Source: Hypericibacter sp050729195 (GTDB taxonomy: Bacteria > Pseudomonadota > Alphaproteobacteria > Dongiales > Dongiaceae). Taken from it: a stretch of 5,935 nucleotides of DNA. Both the position numbers and the translations under genes were made by a program. Below the pieces are notes generated by a model, which saw only the letters and a program-made list of their open reading frames with translations, did no database searches and was not told the DNA's origin. Below are positions 5,682 to 5,935 of the stretch, piece by piece (the first letter of the stretch is position 1; the number at the start of each line of letters is the position of its first letter). The stretch lies in NCBI RefSeq assembly GCF_050729195.1, contig NZ_JBOHKS010000032.1, forward strand, positions 1 through 5,935, in the 5' to 3' direction.

Positions 5682-5935
5682 GCTCACCATCTCGCATTCC
5701 TCGGTCCCGAGATTGCGGAACCGGTGGGGGAGGGTGCTCGAGAAATAATAGGCCTCGCCGGGCCCCAGCTCCTTCTTATGCCGGCCCACCGTGAGCTCGA
5801 TCCGTCCGCGGATGACGACGCCCGCTTCCTCGCCTTCATGCTTCAGCATCTGCTTGCCGGTATCCGACCCCGGCGCGAAACGCTCATGGAACATCTGGAT
5901 CTTGCGGCTCCGGTTCTGTCCGGCGACGAGGCGCA
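5658..5935 (-). CDS. C-terminal cupin domain of a probable XRE-cupin transcriptional regulator, 5' end outside window
   Basis: The last 91 residues of a minus-strand gene that is open through the right edge. It reads RLVAGQNRSRKIQMFHERF, then a cupin-2 fold: KHEGEEAGVVIRGRIEL carries the first motif, GPGEAYYFSSTLPHRFRN the second, and the protein ends in PPSF. A HEGEEAG..RG strand pattern, LPHRFRN and a terminal PxF are common in regulators with an N-terminal XRE helix-turn-helix and a C-terminal ligand-sensing cupin (PuuR-like architecture). The helix-turn-helix would lie beyond the edge, so a standalone cupin remains possible. The Met at 5894 is internal: homologous-looking sequence continues upstream of it. 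The gene converges on the enoyl-CoA hydratase with 24 bp between stops. A local regulator sensing a pathway acid is plausible but unproven. Confidence 0.75.
   Translation of the reverse strand, partial: RLVAGQNRSRKIQMFHERFAPGSDTGKQMLKHEGEEAGVVIRGRIELTVGRHKKELGPGEAYYFSSTLPHRFRNLGTEECEMVSAATPPSF

Overview
The window is GC-rich, densely coding bacterial DNA with strong third-position GC bias; this bias also opens long antisense frames with no protein logic. GC content, codon style and gene families suggest a free-living alphaproteobacterium, perhaps of the Rhodospirillales or Hyphomicrobiales type. There is no rRNA or other marker, so this placement is inference. I see no tRNA, CRISPR array, insertion sequence or phage gene.

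Layout. Two operons diverge from a control region at about 1698-1990. Leftwards (minus strand) run a PaaK-type acyl/aryl-CoA ligase (342-1697) and then an SDR oxidoreductase cut by the left edge (1-302). Rightwards (plus strand) run four closely spaced genes: an amidohydrolase-2 family TIM-barrel protein (1991-2833), a BadH-like SDR dehydrogenase (2905-3654), an acyl-CoA dehydrogenase (3693-4850) and an enoyl-CoA hydratase (4872-5633). At the right edge, convergent on the minus strand, is the C-terminal cupin domain of what is probably an XRE-cupin transcriptional regulator (5658-5935, 5' end missing).

How the genes fit together. Ligase, acyl-CoA dehydrogenase, hydratase and hydroxyacyl-CoA dehydrogenase form a complete activation plus beta-oxidation-like series: acid to acyl-CoA, enoyl-CoA, 3-hydroxyacyl-CoA and 3-ketoacyl-CoA. 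The SDR most resembles BadH, the 2-hydroxycyclohexanecarboxyl-CoA dehydrogenase of the alicyclic (cyclohexanecarboxylate) route, so a cyclic carboxylic acid is a plausible substrate. The window has no thiolase and no BadI-type ring-opening crotonase. The amidohydrolase-family protein, first gene of the operon, is therefore a candidate for the final C-C cleavage or decarboxylation step. It lacks the N-terminal HxH metal motif of its superfamily. The acyl-CoA dehydrogenase carries Asp where the catalytic Glu is expected.

Regulation. The ligase operon has a convincing sigma70-like promoter (TTGGCA, 17 bp, TAAACT) whose -10 lies inside a perfect 7+7 inverted repeat, GTCTAGT-TT-ACTAGAC, which looks like a repressor operator. 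A weaker candidate promoter for the rightward operon carries a different 10-bp palindrome, TGTTTAAACA, in its spacer. The cupin regulator at the right edge could control one or both, but nothing in the window proves it.
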